Source of the DNA: Lineus longissimus | Taxonomy: Eukaryota; Nemertea; Pilidiophora; Heteronemertea; Lineidae | Length of the DNA: 64,000 nt | Direction of reading: 5' to 3' | Assembly: GCF_910592395.1 (NCBI RefSeq) | Contig: NC_088318.1 | Location: 11,532,349-11,596,348 of the forward strand | In this document: positions 1-12,100 of the stretch, piece by piece | How positions within the stretch are numbered: position 1 is the stretch's first letter | Layout of the letters: each line of letters opens with the position of its first letter | Position numbers and translations under genes: made by a program | Notes under the pieces: model-generated | Seen by the model: the letters and a program-made list of their open reading frames with translations, nothing else | Told to the model about the DNA's origin: nothing | Database searches by the model: none

Positions 1-75
1 GTTGATAGCAATGACACAACATGATGATAAACCACTCAGTAAATGTTGCCATGCGTTACTTTGTAGCCAGTACTA

Positions 76-449
76 ATGCAAGTATCAATTCGTGTCTTGT
101 ACCCCCCCCCCCCCTCCTCAAAGGTACGACACCTTATCACCCTATAACGACATCTTAAGGCTCAAGCATCACCCTTTTTTCACCAATGCTACTTTTTCTT
201 TCGTCAAGACAACACCATCAACAATATATCAGTTATCACCGTCATATAAAGTAACTGAACTAATTTTACTGGGTAAGGCTGTATGTTCGACAAGACATCG
301 ACACATTAGCATCCTTATTCTTTCCAGCCTTGCCAAATTTTCACTAAAGGAAAAATAAATACTACTCAAGCATCGGCAAAGATTAGTGGTGATAGCTTAA
401 CTACCCTTGAGGAGGGGGGGGGGTACAAGAAACGAATTGATACTTGCAT
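76..449. mobile_element. MITE-like element with poly-C/poly-G inverted ends
   Basis: The two ends are inverted copies of each other: ATGCAAGTATCAATTCG, then a TTGTACC block and a run of 10 to 14 C followed by CTCCTCAA. The left copy lies at about 76-121 and the right copy, on the other strand, at about 404-449. The interior has no recognisable coding sequence. About 370 bp with inverted ends and no gene is typical of a non-autonomous DNA transposon. No clear target-site duplication is visible, so the superfamily is unassigned. Confidence 0.6.
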
Positions 450-483
450 AAATTTCAACCAATTTCTTTTTTTCTTCCACGGA

Positions 484-728
484 TGACATCTAATCTGACC
501 CTGACCGGCGAGATGTAGCCTGGACATGCTAAAGAGGTGCAGCTTTGACGGGAAGAGCCATTACGTTTGTGCTTTCTTGACATGCAGTGAGCATTATATA
601 GGTCGAGTTTGCTTTTAAAACATCAGTAGCGTACACAGTCCTTCACCGAGTTTCTCATATCTTCTACAGATTTCCTACACGTTGCTGACATCTTATCTGA
701 CCCTGACCACCAACATGTAGCCACAAGA
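484..728 (+). repeat. Imperfect direct duplication flanking the presumed 5' region
   Basis: A block of about 45 bp containing CTGACCCTGACC and ATGTAGCC occurs at about 484-521 and again at about 686-722. The second copy ends just before the start codon at 728. The segment could be promoter or 5' untranslated region of the DUF1295 gene. No TATA box or other promoter element is clear. Confidence 0.5.
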
Positions 729-3484
729 TGTACATCTTCGACGAGAACAACTTAGCCCTGTGTGCCATCGTGACAGTGAGCATGCAGTTGGTTTTCTTCT
801 TCCTTGCCTGTACCTTCCAGTTCACCAAGCTCACCGACATCGCGGGAGGAGTCAACTTCGCCATCATTGCTATTTTGACGTTTCTTCTGGCACAGGTAAA
901 AGAGTTTTTGAAGAAAGCTTCGAAGGTAGATTTGAAAGGAATACTCAACGCTACTGATCACTGGCTCTTTTTCTGACATAAGGGGCAGGAGAACCGGAAG
1001 AGCATGTCGACTGCAGTTAACGTCAAGCTCAAGTGAACGCCAAGGTGGTGGTGAACGCCAAGGTGGTGGTGAACGCCAACGTGGTGGTGAACGCTAAGCT
1101 GGTGTCTTGATTTGTCTGAACAACCAAGCCCCGCTGTTTGTAACATCAAATATGAGCGCACGATCTGTACTGAACCACAGTGTAAAACATGTAGTTTGCA
1201 TCAGATCTTTGGTCTCGCCTTTATCTCATGCTTACTAAGTCCGATCTGTTTTGCAGACGTACACGACCCGGCAAGTGATGGTCACCGCGTTTGTTTGGGG
1301 CTGGGGACTACGTCTTTCTTGTTACCTCCTGTACCGAATATGCAAAATAGGCGAGGACACCCGCTTTGAGGAGAAGGGGAGTCGATGGTCGAAATATGCA
1401 GGATTCTGGACCTTTCAGGTTGGTTGATTAGAACTCACTGCCTCCGGTTGAATATTTGGGTGCTTTTTTGCACGAGTAGGCTACGATGCGGCTTTATTGC
1501 GGTCAGTCAAGATATCTCGTATCTTGTATGCATGTTATCGTTAGCTTGCTGATCTCTTGAACTCTCTGGCGCCTCTTTTTTTCAGGCGATTTGGGTGTTT
1601 TCCGTGAGTCTACCAGTAATCTTCACAAATGCGCAGCGGAGTGCATTCAAACTCGACCCAAGGGAGTTCACCGACCTGGATATCGCCGGAGCAGTGATCT
1701 ACACCGTGGGTCTCGTGTGTGAAGCTTCCGCTGATATGCAGAAGTTCAACTTCAGAGACAATCCGGCCAACAATGGCAGGTGGTGTGATTTTGGTAAGCG
1801 AATTTTCTTTCAGATTCTACTAGTAGAAACAGTCTCGTGCCACGCCTGTGTATGGTTGATCACAGCACATGATTGCCGACGCTACGTTTTGGCTGGGCAA
1901 GTCTGAATATATAGAACAGTCACGTCCTTCATAGCAGTTGATATGACTGCAGCTGCACTGACTAGGTCCTTTCGCGCAGGGCTGCAGTGCTCATAAGACG
2001 GTTGAGGTTAAGTTATTCAATACTCGTACATGAACGGATTCATCCCTTTATAGTACCGTCTGTCTGATCATGGGAACTACCTGGCCTGTCATATCTTTAC
2101 CCGACCCATCTTATAGACGTCTCTTCTCAAATCTGATGATAATCTCTGACGTTTGATTATCTCAATCCAGGTCTGTGGCGCTGGTCGCGACATCCCAACT
2201 ATTTTGGCGAGATGTTGGTGTGGTGGGGCATCTTCATCATCAGCACTAACATCCTCACCAATGGTCAATGGGCGGCGATCGTCAGCCCCGTGTTCACTAC
2301 CCTCATACTGCTCTTCCTCAGTGGTATTCCTCTGCTAGAGAAGAAACACGATGAGATTTATGGACGGTAAGTTAACCAAGTCGAAATGAAACCTATAGCG
2401 ATTTTTTGAAAAATGGCAATAGTACCAGAGATAGGATTAAGTCTGAATCTGATCGAGATCGTGGCAAATGGTCATGGCAACATGTTTCAACAGTTTCTAG
2501 ACAATTCTGTTTACTCGAATAGGGAACAGATGTCGCAGTCACTGCGTGGAATCTTTAAGAGTCGGCTGCATATATCATGATCATACAGTAGTGCTGTCAT
2601 CTATGTGACAGCTGCAGTACAGACCCAGCCACGCTGTACGTCCTAATTTAAAAAAAATCATATAGGCGTATTTTGTGTTCTACTACATCCGGCTCTCCAC
2701 TTTTGATGCCCCGTTTCACATGGAGGTGTAGATGGATGGGACTGAATCAGGTCTTGAGTAGAATACAAGATTCGCCTTACTGTTCTGAGTTGGGACGTCT
2801 GACAGTGTGACAGCGGAATCTATAACCGACTGAAGCTTATTTCATAGGTCTCGACTTCATTACGATTTCCAATTACTTGTAATTCCGAAGTAGGAGTCAT
2901 TATTTCTTCTATTACATCTCTGAGTCTGATGGCACGTGTCCCTATTTTGTTTCAGGTGTAAGGACTACCTGGATTACAAGATGTCCACCAGCCCTCTCAT
3001 CCCCCTTCCCCCTCAGATCTATAAACGGCTGCCCCTTTGTCTGAAATGTGTCATGTGCTGTGAATTCCCCTTCTACGACTTCTTAGACTCAGATGAGGAG
3101 AATGAGATCAAACCTACGGAAACCCTCAATGCAAATGACGCGCACAGTTCAAATCCTGGCACATCCGAATGCTCAAATGCCGGCCCGTCGGACATCTCAA
3201 ACCCGGCCACCTCAGAAACGGTCGCATCAAATCTATATTCAGAACATTCAAATCCTGGTCCATCGAATTACAATCATAATCACGGACCAGCACAGACGGT
3301 GACTTCTGGACATGCGCATTTGATTCCTGCGCACGCTCTGCATAATAACTATACGCTGAGTAGCTCGACTTTCTCGAACAATTTCTCATATACTGGTACG
3401 GGTACGTTAGCACCAACGAACAATGGTCCTCACAGTTCGCTTAAGACAAAACTGTTAGCCAACCCACTGACGACGGACTTATAA
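728..3484 (+). CDS. DUF1295 / steroid 5-alpha-reductase-like membrane protein, five exons
   Basis: Exons: 728-895, 1257-1418, 1586-1793, 2171-2366 and 2956-3484 (TAA). All junctions are GT-AG and phase-consistent, giving 420 residues. The N-terminal half is strongly hydrophobic (helices near residues 10-30 and 40-56, then more). Exon 4 encodes [11 protein letters not shown] followed by WWGIF, the signature of the steroid 5-alpha-reductase C-terminal/DUF1295 family; in relatives this conserved region is thought to bind NADPH. Exon 5 carries a conserved KDYLDYK...SPLIPLPP segment and then a long Ser/Asn/Pro-rich tail with no recognisable domain. Known DUF1295 proteins are multi-pass membrane oxidoreductase-like proteins, mostly without an assigned substrate. 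The start was chosen as the first ATG of the exon (context AAGATGT). Function beyond the family is not inferred. Confidence 0.88.
1033..1104. repeat. 18-bp minisatellite in intron 1
   Basis: Three to four tandem copies of AAGGTGGTGGTGAACGCC lie in the first intron of the DUF1295 gene. Copies differ by one or two bases. The length is a multiple of three, which makes an open frame on the minus strand that I regard as artefactual. Confidence 0.8.
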
Positions 3485-5287
3485 GAGGTTGGTTGGAGCT
3501 AGGGCGTCGAGAGTGCGAACCCTCACACCGTTTAGGAGATAGCCGCACGTTCAATGACCGCTGAGGGGATGCTGCTCGGAGGCCACATATCATATCATTT
3601 TCTTGCCAATCTTTAAAATCTTTGTGGAGTAAATGCAGATACCAATTCATCTACATCTTTTGTCTTACCTCTAAACATGTTAAATTGTCGGAAATGCAGT
3701 TGCCAAGACTGGCTGGAAGCCTGCTGCGTTATTTATCTCACGAAATGACTTCCCACAGCTGCAATCACCCCTTCACATCAGTATTCTTGTCCTCGGACCG
3801 TAGGCAATGGAGTTTTGATTCACAGGGATTGCGCAAGGCTTTGCGTGAGGAAAGTTTAAGCATTTGTACGCTACTTGACTTTTATAGCTGTTTTAGCTGT
3901 TGTATGGTTTCTTTATCCATTTCACCCGGAATCGAATGTGCCAAATCGCCTATGGATATGAATGTTCCAATGAATGTCATACGATGCTGTTGTAGTTTTC
4001 TATCTAAAATATTGTGTAATTAACTTATTAAGATGGAAGTGTACAGAGAACGTCTTGTTTGAGCTATTCCCATAGAATTAGATGAGCAGGTGCGATGACG
4101 GGAACGAGGTTGTCAGTCCAGGCCGTGAGTAACGGTAACCGGCTTCGTCTTTGTGATCAGTAATAGCCGTCATGTATGAAAAAGATATTTTGGGGACTGC
4201 TCTTCCGGTTTATACCGTATTTTATCCAATGTTACGAAAGCGGATGTATTTGATGGTGCTATTGAGTCTGGTTGTGCGAATATCATGTGTCTATTGTGAA
4301 ATTTGTACTTTTTATTCATTTGCCACTATGAGCTACATGTGCCCCCTGGTAGCTACCTCAGGGTTATAGGCTACCTCAAGAAAGCTACTCGAGTTGACAA
4401 ATAGGGCACGGTGGGATAGAAGCTCTACTCGAGCGGATGCCTCGTGATGCTGTCCATACCAAGGCACATGCGGTACTTCAGATACATGAACTACCGCAAG
4501 CACATAGGCTACTCTTAGAAGGCTACTTGAGTTGACAAATAGGGTACTGAAGTCTGTTTTCAAGCGCACTGTCGGATAGAAGTTCTACCAGAGGCGGATA
4601 GGTCGTGAGGTGCTTCAGGTGGATAATGAGCTACCGCAGGCTTCACCAGAATATAGACAACTGGAGATGCCAAGCAGCGTCCGGAGGTGGACATGAAAAA
4701 CGAGTGCATCTGTTTGGTGTACATTTGTTTTAATAACAAAATCCTCCTTCAGATACAAGTATACATGGGCATGATTGTGACAAACGATAAATAGAACTAA
4801 CAAAAACACTCTACGACATAACGACCGATTCGCACCAACGACGCCATGCCGATCGCAACTTCTCAGTGCCCGTGTCTACTTTGCATCAACAATTGCTTTT
4901 TCAATTTTTCCCAGCTACTTTTTTACAAAAAAATAGGGGCATGACTAATTTATACAATAATATAATTGATAACTAATAAGCTTAATGCTTTAGCTTCTCC
5001 GTCAGGACGGACTATCGAAGATGAAACACGCCGAAGCACCGTTGATCATAAAGCTTTCAAAGATATTCTGCGCCTTTCGACAAAGAACAAGCTATCAATC
5101 AGCCTCTGATCGATGATTGAAAATGCTTTACAAATTATACTAACTTTTTGACTGCAAATCCCCATGCCCGAGTTTCAAGTCAACAGTCGTGGTGGAGACG
5201 TTCGGACTCAGCCACAGGGAATTAGCCAAGATTGGAACATTTGCTGCGAAAGTGGCTGAAGTGTAATAAATCAATGAGAGCTGTGGA
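3485..5287. other. Intergenic region between convergent genes
   Basis: This holds the 3' ends of the DUF1295 gene (plus) and the CUB/LDLa gene (minus). No further coding sequence is supported. A 133-residue open frame at 3622-4023 has neither family resemblance nor splice context and is probably 3' untranslated sequence. No confident polyadenylation signal was found for either gene. Confidence 0.5.
4366..4640. repeat. Two diverged direct copies of a ~138-bp unit
   Basis: The segment starting ATAGGCTACCTCAAG at 4366 recurs as ATAGGCTACTCTTAG at 4504. Both copies share GAGTTGACAAATAGGG, then GGATAGAAG and a CTCGTGATGC/GTCGTGAGGTGC block in the same order. Divergence is considerable, so the duplication is old. 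Confidence 0.6.
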
Positions 5288-8200
5288 TCACGTAGCCGTC
5301 TCAATTTGCTGAATGGTCGGAGGTCTGGACATAAACCGATTCAACCAAGTTTTCTTCTTCCCCGCCTTGCCGCATTTGCCGGTTGTCCGCTGGGTTTCCT
5401 CAGCGCTGCCCTCCAGGTGTTCACTCTCCGACTCCTCCCCATCGTCGGCGCTGTTCACCACCACTGACGGAACAAGGTAGTCGCCATTTTCACCGCTACG
5501 TCGTTTGGATGATTTACCTGAAAGCGGGTGGACAAGTTAAACCAAACTACGGTTAAACAAAAAGTTGCTGTACAATTTTTGATTGTCCAGGTTTTTCGCT
5601 GAAATCATAATTTTTTAGCGCGACATTTATTAATGAACTTTCAAGTGTTCCATCCCACCAGATATTATTCACAATGACTTCAGATTCGTTAAGGGTTGGT
5701 AACAATTTTTGAATGAAATGCTTTGACAGTTATACAGGCCGTTTGGGTAAAGTTGTTTCGTCACCTTATAATATAAACCACGGGAAAGCATCCCCTCACC
5801 GTTTACTGTTTCTTCTCTTTGCATCAAACACAATTCTCACAATTCATCCGATCATCCTTAATCTGGGATACGGTGATTGACCTTTTAAAGGTACCGTACT
5901 TACCGGAAAAATAGATGGTGGCGATGCCGAGGGTAAGTAATGCAAACGCCGCCAGGGGAACGTACACCCATTCAGCCCTGAAATGACTCTTTCCTGGAAA
6001 AGAAGAATATGGACATTAAAAGACAATCATCACAAAGTAAACACTCACACATAGGCTTTGCTTGCATATAGGATTTTCAGTAAAACGAAAATCTCCCGAT
6101 TGTTTTTTGAGATTCTGAAAAAAAAGTTTTCATTTTGCTGAAAAACTTCTACTGGCTGCATGATAGTGTTGGCTGAAAAAACGACATCAAAGGTTCTTTG
6201 AATAATGTTCTTGTAATATCGAAACGTTCTTTTGCGCATACCATTGGTAGGCTTCCCGCCACCCGGCTAACTCGCCTCAAGACAATCAAACCCACCTTTC
6301 TTTTTCTGACAGCTTGGATGCCTTTCATCTTCGCCATTATAGCAATGCTCGATTCCATCGCATAAAAACCGCTTTAAAATGGCCACCGTGTAGTTACCGC
6401 GGTTTCTTGCTGTTTTGGGTTGGCAATAAAACAAGGAATCATGCCGTCCTCGCAATCGGCGACATACGTCTGTAAAAGGAAGGCGTAATAATTGAACTTT
6501 TGTATAGAATGGCTTCTGTTTTAATAGATCTAGTGATATAAAGGTTTGGTTATTGCCCCTGGGGGAGAACAAAGCAGGAGAATTATCCGTTCCGTCACGA
6601 TCAGTGTCTTAACATAAACCTCTTTCCTCCAAAATAGCGACATGTTTATTGGCACACATCTCATGACTATGTCGTTGGTGCCGCAAGAGGAAAGAAAGGC
6701 GTCCTTTTTCAACTTTTTTTATAAAGAGATGGAAAGCCTGGCATATTTATCATCGGGTTGGTGATTCTTTGTTGTTAAACAAGGCGTATTGTGTGATAAC
6801 ATGATCAATGCTATAAGGCTGACGAGCAAAATGGTGTTCCAGTGTCACTAGCAATATGATGAAAGGACCGGCTTTTGTAGTACTGGCTGGGCGAATCAGC
6901 TAATTAATCAGGAACATGTGATTCATCAGAAACTACATGCCAAAGGCATGTATGAGGACCTGAATACGCAAACGTCAGCACTCTTGGCTGGTATAGCGCA
7001 AAGTAAATCCAGCGATGATATTAAGAAAATATTTCTTTACACGAAAAATTGAAAGTAAAATTTTGTAATCCGCAAAAATAGATTTTATCTTGCAAGAGTT
7101 GAAAGACTATTAATAACTTCGCTGCCTCCAAAGACAAAAAAAGTGCCCGCAAAAGACGTCATCACTTGAAAAGTAGCTGTACAATGACCAAGTCTCGCGA
7201 GAAAAAGGTTGTCACGTGTTCGTACCTGCTCTCTCGTCTGTCCCATCATTACAATGGCTATAACCATCACACAGCCACCACAGTGGTTTGTCAGCATCAA
7301 ATGCATAGAAGGGTTTCTTCGGCCCAATGCAGTTACCATCCTCACAGAGGAAACAACCAGGACTCTTTCGGTCGTGGTCTGGAATGATAGAGAGGTTAAG
7401 AAAGCGTAAGAAAACGTAGATGAAGAGGTATCCAATGCAGCTAAAATCTTCGTCTCAATACCTTTACAATCTTCACATGCCATGGAAACACCCAGCCGGG
7501 CCTGTAGCCGTTCAGTCGCAATCTGGGTAGACAGGTTTCAATGACAGAAACGTCACATCGTATTTGCTATTGAGTATGCTCCTCAAAGCCAAGGAGTCGT
7601 GGACTGTAATTGACACTGGCATATAATAACCACTCTCCTTGATTGAAGGGTATCTCGAGCTTTGATATGCATATCAAAAGGTCCTTTCAGAGTGACCATA
7701 TCACATGGAGAGAATGTCATGAGTCACTCTGTCGCAATCATGTCGAGCCGGGGACTGCGGTAAAGTAACAGGTAACAACCTTCGTCTAATTTCTTATTCG
7801 TAGGGGGGATCCTAATCAAAAGTTACGTAGCTTTGAATGGCTGCCTATGATTACCAGTCTGAAGGGCAGCATTAAGACTGTGGTGCGTCTTTACTTTACT
7901 CCTTTACTAAACAGACCAACCAGCGGACATTAGCAATCCAGTGAACGTAGCAAGTGATATCAGTCATCAACGACAAGGACAAGACTGGCATTCTCTTTTT
8001 TTCTCCATTTAATGAAGAGCTCTTATCTCAAAAAACTTCCACAGAGGCCGATTCGAGATAGGGTGGGTCAATTAATGTTGCACAGGGCTAGAATAAAATC
8101 GTGTATGATTCCGACAGAACGGGTACAGATGAAGTCAATACATGTTTATTAGATGAGTGACAACTTACCACAATATTCATCCAGTCCGTTTTTGCAGTTC

Positions 8201-11200
8201 ACTTTCCCATCACACACCCTGGCCTTGTCGACACATTGTACAGCTGAACATTTGAATTGTTGGTCTGTACAAGTAACTGAAATCGAAAAAAAGAAAGGTG
8301 TCCTATAAGCTTGTGATGTCATGTGCAGTTGCTGGTCAGTATTTGTCAAATGAAATGGACTAACACCCTGGAACCGTTACCGCGGCTTGCAAGATAACAA
8401 TATACGAGTGCGTGATACAGGAGGGTAACCTGTATATATAAGGGTCAAGGCCGTTGTATCTGTGGATGAACCGAGTTTGCTCTCAGTGTTTCATACTGGC
8501 CATTACCAGTAACAACTTTCTTTGAAAATTGTTGCAGAATCTAAAAACAAATTGTTACACAGAGCAGAGAGTGCATGTCACCTCAGTTCAGAGCTAGTTT
8601 TTTAAAATTCTGGCAACAATCTTCAAAGATAGTTGCCAGTACATGAACCGTGACGAAAAAAAACCCGGCTTCATCATTGCTAGACAAGAATTCATTGAAG
8701 TGCACCCCACAGATAATCGTTGTACCGATATGTGCGCCCGCATAGTCGGCTGGAAAAAAATTCTCGTTGCAACTCCGCAAACTCAAAATCACTCTCTTTG
8801 ATGATTTTCAATTTGCAAGCCTGATTTATAGCAGATTTCATAAGCAATGACATGACTGAGTGGGCTCTACATTCAACGATTTTCAATTGCTAAGGCATTT
8901 TTATCGCAATCGGGAACTGAGCCTGAAGCGGGTTTCCGGCTCAAAAATTTGATTGGTAGATTAATACTGGCGTTTTAGCAGCTGCTTTTAGAAAAAAACA
9001 TTTAATCAGGTGAAGAAGAACCTGAACTTCATGTACTGGTGGGGAATTGAGAAACGTTGAGATTGGCGCTGCCTTCGAGATAAACGGTCATCAGAGTTAA
9101 CTGACTGCGACCTTATTCAGGAACCAACTTCAGGATGACCCAGTCCTGAATTCAATGAACAAATTGTCTCTAATTGCTCATTAATTCATTAATTCCGTCG
9201 ATTGTTCTTTTAATGACAAACTCATGCCAAGTCAACGATCTCTCCTTTCCCTTAGTTAATTTCAATTTCAATTAACTTGTAGTTTCCAGTTTCTGTAGTT
9301 TAAGTTTTTAATAATGATTATTCGTTACTAACTCGTGGTGATAGTCTAGCGCCGAGATAATTCACGCAAAGGTAAAAAAAGATGATTTTATTCCGTCGAA
9401 TACGATATCTCATGAGGCTTCCTTTTTCACATTACGATTATGTCATCAAATATTCGCACCGTAATTTCATTATCAATTGATTTTTTTGTAATAGGAAGGC
9501 TTATATTTAAGTCGCACTAACAACGTCATAAAGAAGTTTCTTGATTAAGATTTTACTGATATCGATATCATAAATAAAAAAGAATGCACTTTCATCGTTG
9601 CCATTAGTCACATTAATACAGATGATATATTGGACAGTTTAAGTGGCTTTATGAACTGACGGCCAGACAAGATTTATAACACGTCATTACACAGGAATGT
9701 TTACACCTCAACTTTGGATGCGGGCGAATAAATCAAGGCCGACTGAAAAACAAATCGTCTTGTCTTCGTATTTAGATAACTCTTATCATCTCATTGACAA
9801 ATCAGCATTCCATGGTTCCCAACAGTCGCTGGTCGCAACAGTCGCTGGTGTGCGCCTACTTCAAACGTGAGCTGGCTAAAGAGCCTGCGAATTTCTCTCT
9901 ACGGGCTGATCACTTTTCTTACCTTTTGGAAGAACCTCGTATTCAATGCTCAAGTTGGTTTCATTGAAGGCGGAGTTCTCTCTGAAGTCGATCCAGAGCG
10001 TATTCCCTCGCGAGACGTACTCAAGCGGGACAAAGTCTTTACAAAGCCGAAAAGAGGATGGGAAATTATCGCTCATCCTGTCGAGGTGGTTTCCAAAGCG
10101 GATTATACCTTTTGCAGCTTTGCACGAAGCCGAGTTTCCGTCTAAGATGCCGGGGATGGTAAGACCCTGTTGTGACTCCTTTGAGAAGCTGTTTGACACG
10201 CTCCGCGCCCCTTGTCGGAATGACAGACGAATTAGTTGGCCATGAGGGGCGACAAGCCGGATTGTGCAGGACGTGTTTCGTGGATTATCATGTGATGAGA
10301 GAATGGGAAGGTTTGCGGTCGAGGCGGAGGAACCGAGCGTCAATGTCCTATCACAGGCAGCTGAAATTAATAGAAAGGTGTCCTATAATGTCAATGAATC
10401 TTTTAAAACAAATTCGAGGCAAACGATAGACACAATGTACATGTAATGTACTCATATATTATCATTAGCCCCTTCAACCCATTTTGATGAACAAGGTTTT
10501 GACATCTCATCAACAACATGAGAGTCGGGCGGGGAAATATAATCCCCGATTCGAATTTTAGGTATCTTAAGGACTGCTTTTGAGACTGTGACAGGTACTG
10601 GTACAAAATACGTACTTTCATTTTCCACTTCATACTTGATCATGAATGCATCATTTTCAGCAGCAGACGAATAATACGAGACCCATGCAGACTTCCCCCT
10701 GATCACCCTCGTTCTCGGCAAGGCAACGTCTCGTTCTGAACACAGCCTCGCTCCCATCTCACCAGAAGTACCAACTTGCAGATACCCGGATGTGCAGTTT
10801 TGTGTGGTGGACGGCAATCGGAACTTCAGGAAAGTGAGCCTTAAAGTGAATGGGGTAATGATAAGAATTTAAAGCGATTGGACCTCGACTCCGCCTCCAA
10901 ATATAGGTTGTCGCTTTGTAATCTCGCAGCCATTTCCATTCGAATGAGTAACAGGGCCGCCCTGGATCTGCCTCAAATCCAAAATGGCCGCTAAAATGGC
11001 CACCAATCACTAAAAGAATTGACACAATATTTAGTTTAAGCTGCCCTGTCTACTGAAAAGCCAAATCAATTTTCTAACGGATTCGACTTCAAGTGATGTC
11101 AGCATTAGAGACAACTAAAGGGCGAAAAGTTAAATCAGCGGAAATGTCCGTTTATTTTCAAAATGACCACCAAATTACAAAAAACTAATTAATGAATGTT

Positions 11201-12100
11201 ACTTTTCCTACATGACTTTGCTTATTCGCGGTGATACTCGCACAGGAAGTCGATTTCTTATTACTACGGTCGACGCTACGTGGCGCTGGGTATCAACATC
11301 ACTTGACGAAACTGACAGCCAGCGCCGCCTGGCGTGATGTCGGTACGCCATCATGTTTCCCAGTATCACCTTGAAGTGGGCCTAATTGAAACACGTGCCG
11401 CTGGAGTAACTTACCTGACTCTCTCCCATGGGGCCAAAGCAATCACATACGAACAGTTAATAGAGCCGTTGTAGTTCGCCCCATCCCAGTCGATGTAGCC
11501 ATAATTGAGACTTGTTGATTTTTGTACCTCGATACCACAGTCTACAAAGAGAAACGATAGGTATGGATAGTTTTGATCTCGATTTGATAACCGAGAGATG
11601 TAATAGAACGGATGCCGCTTTACGCTGTACCTGAGAAAAAAACATTTCAAAGCGTCTTCTTCATTCTCTCATTTTTTCACGATTTGATGTCATTGCATGT
11701 TAGGTTTTCAGAAACTCACAGGATATCTGCAAAACAAGTTATCGGTTAAGAGCCTGAAATCAAACGGTGATGATATCAAAGGATTCATAACGGTTCGATG
11801 ACCGCAGGTTGCTGAGAAAACCGTTAGAATCTTCTTTACTCAATGTGAGGTAAGCTTACCTGGCACGCTGTTGTCCCGTTCCCTGTGTAATCCTTTGATT
11901 CCCTGAGATTGCAACGACACCACAAGCAACATTACAAACAGATCACCCCACATGGGGAAAAGCTTAGAGATCCCTCCGAGAGCAGCTGATGTAGTAATAG
12001 ACATATTGAAATATTCCGTGCTATGCCCTTCTAGGTCTTTTGGCAAATGAACTCGGGGCTCCTGGGGAAGCCCCCTTATATCCAGAAGGGTTTTTGACAT
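5288..12100 (-). CDS. Single-pass receptor: signal peptide, 2 CUB, 3 LDLa, membrane helix (NETO-like)
   Basis: Exons in coding order: 12100-11860, 11541-11415, 10839-10616, 10360-9923, 8276-8169, 7378-7226, 6469-6296, 5993-5904, 5517-5288 (TGA). All are GT-AG and in phase, 594 residues. The signal sequence is hydrophobic (MWGDLFVMLLVVSL); three in-frame ATGs exist (12100, 12004, 11953) and the true start is uncertain. CUB1 spans exons 2-3 (DCGIEV...GYLQVG...AFMIKYEVE) and CUB2 is exon 4 (ACDRTLTL...LSIEYEVL). Three LDL-receptor class A modules follow: a typical one (CTDQQFKC...CDGKVNCKNGLDEYC), one with an insertion (CFLCEDGNC...CDGYSHCNDGTDE) and a shorter one (CDGIEHCYNGEDE). A membrane helix (VYVPLAAFALLTLGIATIYF) and a basic cytoplasmic tail of about 76 residues end the protein. 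Vertebrate NETO1/2, auxiliary subunits of kainate receptors, have 2 CUB, 1 LDLa and one membrane helix, so the resemblance is architectural; orthology is not shown. Confidence 0.85.
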
